Assembly (NCBI GenBank): GCA_964463165.1
Contig: CAYXBK010000002.1
Location: 1 to 64,000, forward strand
DNA: 64,000 nucleotides
Source of the DNA: UBA7236 sp964463165
GTDB taxonomy: Bacteria > Bacteroidota > Bacteroidia > Chitinophagales > BACL12
Reading direction: 5' to 3'
Shown: positions 59,096 through 64,000 of the stretch, one piece after another
How positions within the stretch are numbered: position 1 is the first letter of the stretch
Layout: each line of letters begins with the position of its first letter
Position numbers and translations under genes: made by a program
Notes under the pieces: model-generated
What the model saw: the letters and a program-made list of their open reading frames with translations, nothing else
What the model was told of the DNA's origin: nothing
Database searches by the model: none

Positions 59096-61486
59096 TTAAT
59101 TACCCCTGCCGAGCAACACATAAATTGTCGCAAAACTGAGGATACCCGCACTTAAAGAAGCCATGAAAGTATTCCAGTCAAATGGTTCCTTTGGAGCTGC
59201 TGGTGCTTCAGGTGCATCCGGTTTATCTTCCGGTTTCTCAGGAACAACGATCTGAGAACCTTTTGTTTTTACGATCGGGTAAAAATGTATAAATAAGATA
59301 TTATGTGTTCTTCTCACATAACCGTTTGGTTCAACAACATATGTTTCACTGCGCTTTGCATCGTCACCAAAGTTTTTTCCATAATGTTTTACATAATGGC
59401 GTGCAGTTTTTCCTTTATCGAACGGAACGATTACTGTTCCAACTTCTCCAACAAACGGATATTTGATTTCACCTTTTAATGAAACAAGATCGCCCTGGCG
59501 TGGTACCGTGATCACATCATTTTCTCTTAATACATAATTGTATTTTGATTCAGGATCTTTTAATGCTTTACCAAGGAATACCATTGTTGTGGTAACATCG
59601 GCACGATTCATTGTCGCACCTTCGGGATATGCCCATTGTGTTAAACCACCGGCACGTTCGATAATATCGGCGAGTGTTTCTGTCCGCGACAATAAAGTAT
59701 AAACACCCGGATAAGCAACTTCACCTAAAACGGTTACATTTTTCTGCAATTCAAACTCAGGTGTTGTGCGCACAAATATCTGATCATACGGTTGCAGCAT
59801 AAATGTTTCTGCAGCATCGAGAATTTCAAGATTTTTATCAATTGAAACGGTTTCAATAATTACCCGTGTCGGTTGATTTTGATTAGTTGCTTCCTGGAAA
59901 TTTACGATGCGGGAAATTTCAATTTTGCTATTGGCCGCTTCTACTTTTAAACCACCTGAATAATACAGGAGGTCTTTCAACGTCATTCTTTCATAATAAG
60001 GAAATGAACCAGGCATTTTAACTGCACCGGTTACAACCACATTAAATGTTTCTCTGAATTCCTGTTTTGAAAAAATATCGATCACGTCGAATTTTGTCAG
60101 TTTGAAATTCTGAACAGAAGACGGATTATCGATTACTTCCTGCAAATTAAAAGGAATGAACACATCATTCATTTTATCATTTTTGCGGATCAGATATGCA
60201 CGGTTTGTATAAGCATCATAATTCAATCCCTTTGCACGTGAAATCAAATCAGAGATACGCATATCTTCCGTGAGCTGATAATTTCCGGGGAAACGAATGG
60301 ATCCCTGCACGGTAACAATATTTTCAATGATATCGGGTATTCTTGCAAATATTACTTTATCGCCATTCACCAATGGAAAATTCACCCCAAATTTATCAAG
60401 GCTGTCGAGGTTGATATCCATTACAAGGTTTTCGTTATTTACATATCTGTAAAGCGTAACATTTCTTTTATACGCTGTAGATTTTAATCCGCCGGCGTAA
60501 TAAATGAGTTCATTTAAATTTTCGCCTTTAATTAATTCATATTTATAAGGACGGTTCACTTCTCCCTGTACTTCAACAACCCTTCCAACAGGTGAAACAA
60601 TGATATAATCATTTGCCTCAAGATATGTATCATCTGTTGAACCCGGGTTCATTAAATACTGATACACATCGAGTGTTTTGATTGTTTTATTATCGCGGCG
60701 GATCTGAATATTCCGCACACTACCAATATCGGTTACACCACCAGAGCCTGCAAGTGCATTAAATGCGGTATTGATGGATGAAATATTATAAGCACCCGGG
60801 CTTACAACTTCTCCGACTATATTTACTTTAATACTTTTTGAATAATTGAGTGTAACATCGAATGTGGAGTTTGTTAGAGGAAATGCGGAGGCAAAACGTT
60901 GACGCAATAATTGTTTTGCTGCACCGAAAGTGAGGCCTTTCAAATAAACGCGGCCAATTTCAACTGATGTTAAATATCCGTCTTCATTAATTGTAAAGGA
61001 TTGGTTATAATAGGATACGCCGTAAATTGAAACAGTGAGCACATCGCCTTCGCCAATAATATAACTGTCGGCTGCTTTGCCGTTCGCCACTTTTTCAAAT
61101 AAATCGGATGTACCGTTTTTAAAAAAATCCTGACCCCATATGGGAGATGGAGGTGATGCGGTACCGCTGCCTTCGGCCTGCTGAACAATTTCCTGAACCG
61201 GTGCCGGTAAAGTAGCTGTGTTCGGAGCAAGTGCATTCAATTGCTCATTTGCTGCATCAACCGCAGCTGCCTGTGTTTCCTGGATTTGAGCTGCAGCATC
61301 AACAGATGTTGAAACCGCTCCGGTAGCTGTCGACATTCCTGAAGTTTCAAGTATAGCATCAATTTCAGCCTGGTCGAAGCCAAGAGACTCTAGCGTTCCC
61401 GACGGAACAACCGGTGTAGTTTGGGACCAAAGGCATGTTACACTAAAAGCTGTTAAAATCAGGCCCGACAATAAAATCTTCCCCAT
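59096..61486 (-). CDS. Wza-like polysaccharide export protein with multiple SLBB domains
   Basis: This is an outer-membrane or periplasm-spanning exporter of the Wza/BexD class. From the ATG at 61486 it has 796 residues. The promoter lies 21 bases upstream, which rules out a longer reading to 61567. A signal peptide (MGKILLSGLILTAFSVTCLW) precedes a Poly_export domain (about 140-240, with YIIGEGDVLTVSIYGVSYY) and then at least five SLBB repeats (LTEDMRISDLISRAKGLN, LSRTETLADIIERAGGLT and others). A C-terminal hydrophobic helix (about 772-792) ends the protein. Standard Wza has one to three SLBB domains, so this is an enlarged form. It is the first gene of the operon and the strongest marker of export. 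Confidence 0.92.
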   Translation of the reverse strand: MGKILLSGLILTAFSVTCLWSQTTPVVPSGTLESLGFDQAEIDAILETSGMSTATGAVSTSVDAAAQIQETQAAAVDAANEQLNALAPNTATLPAPVQEIVQQAEGSGTASPPSPIWGQDFFKNGTSDLFEKVANGKAADSYIIGEGDVLTVSIYGVSYYNQSFTINEDGYLTSVEIGRVYLKGLTFGAAKQLLRQRFASAFPLTNSTFDVTLNYSKSIKVNIVGEVVSPGAYNISSINTAFNALAGSGGVTDIGSVRNIQIRRDNKTIKTLDVYQYLMNPGSTDDTYLEANDYIIVSPVGRVVEVQGEVNRPYKYELIKGENLNELIYYAGGLKSTAYKRNVTLYRYVNNENLVMDINLDSLDKFGVNFPLVNGDKVIFARIPDIIENIVTVQGSIRFPGNYQLTEDMRISDLISRAKGLNYDAYTNRAYLIRKNDKMNDVFIPFNLQEVIDNPSSVQNFKLTKFDVIDIFSKQEFRETFNVVVTGAVKMPGSFPYYERMTLKDLLYYSGGLKVEAANSKIEISRIVNFQEATNQNQPTRVIIETVSIDKNLEILDAAETFMLQPYDQIFVRTTPEFELQKNVTVLGEVAYPGVYTLLSRTETLADIIERAGGLTQWAYPEGATMNRADVTTTMVFLGKALKDPESKYNYVLRENDVITVPRQGDLVSLKGEIKYPFVGEVGTVIVPFDKGKTARHYVKHYGKNFGDDAKRSETYVVEPNGYVRRTHNILFIHFYPIVKTKGSQIVVPEKPEDKPDAPEAPAAPKEPFDWNTFMASLSAGILSFATIYVLLGRGN

Positions 61487-61506
61487 AGGATTTTTAAAAT
61501 TTCGGG

Positions 61507-61534
61507 CAAAGATAACGGTATTGCAGCAATCCAA
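61507..61534 (-). promoter_or_regulatory. Promoter of the exopolysaccharide operon
   Basis: On the minus strand TTG (61534-61532), a 17-base spacer and TATCTTTG (61514-61507). Transcription would start near 61500, about 14 bases before the ATG. No other convincing promoter is seen in the 15 kb downstream. Confidence 0.75.
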
Positions 61535-61754
61535 CATGTAATTGCTGAAAACAAGTTTTAATTTCATTTATAGAGTAGGTGATTTGTGAAAACAACCCCC
61601 GATAGACGCAGGATAGTAAAATACAGTTGCTTAAACAGACGCCGGCAACAGATTAATTTTATTTATATGAGATCAATAACCCGAAATCTTTTCGACAAAT
61701 ACACCGTCACCGGCAAATTCCCTTTCCGCATCCGGAATGGTTCTGTCTTCTATT

Positions 61755-63851
61755 TCAGAGGACAATGAGTTTTGAATTCACAAGCCGGCCCTCCGATTCG
61801 AGGGAAATGAAATAACAGCCGGGCTCCATATGGAGCGAAGCGGGTGAAAAAGAAAATACATGTTGCCCGCCGGCAGATATTGTTTGTTCAAAAATGCTGA
61901 TCTCTTTACCGGACAGGTCGAATATTTTTAAATCAACCCTGCCGGAATTTACTGCATTGCATGTAACCTGTACCTGATCAGCGGCATCCACAGGATTCGG
62001 TGTGATGCTCAAACCGGATGCTATCGAATTTTCCGGGGCAGACATCACCGGACTTGCAAAATTAAAATCGTCGATAAATACATTATTGGAATAAGAATTC
62101 GAAGTAAACTCGATTTTAAATTTCACATTTTCGGTTTGTGCGCCTGAAGGCAGATTAAATGTTGCCATCGACCATTGATCGGGTTCGGTTGGAAAGAAAT
62201 CGGAACCACCTCCATAGCTGAATTTCCAATCGTCGCCTGTGATCTGGCTGATATATATCCACGTTCTGCCGCAATTTGTGCTGTAAAACAGTTTCAGGGC
62301 CATATCATAATCATCATCCGTAATTGCCCATGTGGTGGTTGAATATTTAAAAAATACATTAGTCGCAAAATAATTCGAAAGGTCGAATGAAGGTGAAATC
62401 AGAACATCTTTTTCATTGTCGGGTGCAAACCTGCTGTTGAGCCATGCACATCCCCCCTCCCAATAACCATTGTGCGGAAGCCATTGCCAATAGTGGTTGT
62501 CGGCATATTTATTGTAAAAAACCCAATTATTTTTTACTTCGGTTTCGTCATTGAAATTACCGTAATAAGTTTCATCCAGAACAGGTGTTTCGCTTGAAAC
62601 ATAAATATAATCATCTACTGATTTTGAAGTTGCGCCCGATGCATTTGTTGCCGTCATCACTACTTTATGCCAGCCTGGTTCTGAAAAGGTGACAACGGGA
62701 TTTATTTCAGTTGAAACGGCAGGAGTTCCGCCTGTAAATTCCCAGCTCCGGCTATCTGCAGTGCCTCCCCAGCTTACATCGTGGAAGTTCACATTTTCAC
62801 CTGCACAAACAAATCTGTTATCTGCATAAAAATCTGCGGTTGGCTCACAAAGACCGCTCTCATATCCATCGGTGGTACCGGTAAGTGCAAGATTTTCCGG
62901 CGACCATAAATTATTTCTGAAAGCTTCCGAATCATTCAGCGTTGCATACATTCTTGTTTTCTGTCCTTCGGTAAACATGGTTGAGCAGTAAGAATATTCC
63001 ATTATATTCTGAACGTTGTCGACTTCATTATCGCAAGAAGCGCCATATAAATTGCAGCTCACCCAGCCTTCGGTATAAGGCGTATCTCCAACCTGATCGT
63101 CGCCGCAGGCAACACCCGGTGAATTTGAATTTCCCCAGCAATGCTGCAGGTTCAGGTAATGCCCGATCTCATGAGAAAGTGTATGCGTTGAGTAGGTTCC
63201 GGCAGCACCAATACTGCCCACGTAATCATATCTGCAAATGATCCCGTCAGCCGGGATCAGAAACCCATCAATGCTTGTCGGATAATAGGCATATGCTGCG
63301 GCTCCATTTTGAAGATCCTGAACAACCCAGATATTCAGGTAAAAAGCAGGTTGCCAGCCTTCCAGTTTTGCAGCATCACTCCCTTCATAAGTTCGCAATG
63401 AAGGTATTCTTTCGATTCCATCAGTGCATGCGCCGCTCAAAGTACGTTGCGCAAGCCTGAATTCAATTGCACAATCTGCAGCTATACCCTGGAACTCGGG
63501 AATCGTCATCCAAAAATCAGAATTGGTTTTACTGAAATCGGCATTGATCTTATCAATCGCATCATAGATCTGGGCATCACTGATATTTTCAGCACCGTAA
63601 TCATGAATAATATGAAAAACCACCGGAATGATATATGGTGCCGAGCGATGCGTTGTTGTATTCGTTTCCGCAAATGCATCTGCAAATGCATTAAATGCAG
63701 CTTCCCGCTCAAGTATTGAAGGGTCGTTTTTTATTTGCTCATTTCTGATTTCATCTGTTCCGCAAGGCGCAGGTGTTTGAGCAAATGCGGGAATATTTAT
63801 CAATACAATAAAAAAACTGATAAGGAATTTCTTCGTGTAAATAATTTTCAT
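61755..63851 (-). CDS. Secreted M43 (pappalysin-like) metalloprotease with T9SS sorting domain
   Basis: The 698-residue secreted protease has a signal peptide (KFLISFFIVLINIPAFA, about 8-24) and a catalytic domain (about 60-330) with the zinc motif HEIGHYLNLQH. A Met-turn-like segment follows (MEYSYCSTMFTEGQKTRM), as in cytophagalysin-type enzymes. Next come a PKD domain (about 340-425, with SRSWEFTGGTPAVSTE) and a large beta-sandwich (about 430-615). The type IX sorting domain is at the end (about 620-698, SGLSITPNPVDAADQVQV). It would be exported and either anchored or released. It is on the same strand as the EPS operon, but 268 bases and a separate promoter stand between. Confidence 0.93.
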   Translation of the reverse strand: MKIIYTKKFLISFFIVLINIPAFAQTPAPCGTDEIRNEQIKNDPSILEREAAFNAFADAFAETNTTTHRSAPYIIPVVFHIIHDYGAENISDAQIYDAIDKINADFSKTNSDFWMTIPEFQGIAADCAIEFRLAQRTLSGACTDGIERIPSLRTYEGSDAAKLEGWQPAFYLNIWVVQDLQNGAAAYAYYPTSIDGFLIPADGIICRYDYVGSIGAAGTYSTHTLSHEIGHYLNLQHCWGNSNSPGVACGDDQVGDTPYTEGWVSCNLYGASCDNEVDNVQNIMEYSYCSTMFTEGQKTRMYATLNDSEAFRNNLWSPENLALTGTTDGYESGLCEPTADFYADNRFVCAGENVNFHDVSWGGTADSRSWEFTGGTPAVSTEINPVVTFSEPGWHKVVMTATNASGATSKSVDDYIYVSSETPVLDETYYGNFNDETEVKNNWVFYNKYADNHYWQWLPHNGYWEGGCAWLNSRFAPDNEKDVLISPSFDLSNYFATNVFFKYSTTTWAITDDDYDMALKLFYSTNCGRTWIYISQITGDDWKFSYGGGSDFFPTEPDQWSMATFNLPSGAQTENVKFKIEFTSNSYSNNVFIDDFNFASPVMSAPENSIASGLSITPNPVDAADQVQVTCNAVNSGRVDLKIFDLSGKEISIFEQTISAGGQHVFSFSPASLHMEPGCYFISLESEGRLVNSKLIVL

Positions 63852-63943
63852 AGAAAGGGTTTAGTCGTCCTGAATTGAGTTGCCGGCCTGATAAAAAAAT
63901 TACGGCACGTAATAACGGTCCTTTTTACCATATCAAGGCATAA

Positions 63944-63951
63944 CAAATGTA
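63944..63951 (-). promoter_or_regulatory. Possible -7 box of the M43 gene
   Basis: On the minus strand TACATTTG, a -7 match about 93 bases before the ATG. No clear -33 TTG is seen before the window ends. The call is tentative. Confidence 0.35.
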
Positions 63952-64000
63952 TGGAAGAAATTCGTGTGCCGGGTCATTTCATTGTAAAAGCGAAAGCATT

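Noticed and set aside
59096..61567. Longer start for the Wza-like gene at 61567
   Set aside because: The promoter at 61507-61534 lies inside this extension, and the true signal peptide begins at 61486.
61586..61768. Small plus-strand frame between the EPS and M43 genes
   Set aside because: No promoter or convincing start, basic low-complexity product, and it overlaps the end of the M43 gene on the other strand.

Overview
The window looks like chromosomal DNA from a member of the Bacteroidota, deeper class uncertain (a Chitinophagales/Saprospirales-like lineage would fit). The evidence is: many promoters of the Bacteroidota form TTTG/TTG, 17-21 bases, TAnnTTTG; secreted proteins with type IX secretion C-terminal sorting domains; an S46 peptidase; a TonB receptor with a carboxypeptidase-regulatory-like N-terminus; a long acidic tail on ribosomal protein S16; and a bacillithiol gene. 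Coding density is high. I see no rRNA, insertion sequence, CRISPR array or prophage.

Layout. 1-9.4 kb: pyrG, yidC, an AI-2E family permease, a small membrane pair, dihydroorotase, an AT-rich orphan membrane gene and a PD40 lipoprotein. 9.4-13.7 kb: a TPR gene abutting the translation cluster thrS-infC-rpmI-rplT, with infC starting at TTG. 14-21.8 kb: yjbQ, an ABC exporter, a GlsB-type protein, a TonB receptor with a VOC protein, an M28 peptidase and an aldo/keto reductase. 22-25.1 kb: a VWA/MoxR-type ATPase pair, interrupted by a GxxExxY PD-(D/E)XK-type nuclease gene that sits between inverted repeats. 25.2-34.5 kb: secreted proteins, S46 and S41 peptidases, OsmC, an FTR1 iron permease and a PKD/T9SS protein. 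34.5-39 kb: der, initiator tRNA, era, an OmpA-type porin. 38.8-41.9 kb: a thiol-redox group trxB-gpx-bshB1. 41.9-44.3 kb: rplS, then rpsP-rimM-trmD, all on the minus strand. 44.6-46 kb: a ClC channel.

61.5 down to 45.95 kb is one long minus-strand operon for a surface polysaccharide. From its promoter it runs: Wza-like exporter, Wzz-like protein, MBOAT acyltransferase plus SGNH protein, Wzx flippase, two sulfotransferases, a Wzy-like polymerase, a propeller-like protein, a third sulfotransferase, one family 2 glycosyltransferase, and two more sulfotransferases. Five sulfotransferases against one glycosyltransferase suggests a heavily sulfated, probably O-acylated exopolysaccharide whose backbone enzymes, initiating transferase and PAPS supply are encoded elsewhere. 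A secreted M43 protease follows upstream.

The least explained signal is a set of intergenic arrays of 7- or 8-base units. Each locus has its own unit sequence, and several are arranged as inverted arms. One such inverted pair encloses the GxxExxY nuclease gene. A second encloses an otherwise empty 220-base gap on the other side of the VWA gene, and a third forms a hairpin between era and the ompA-type gene.
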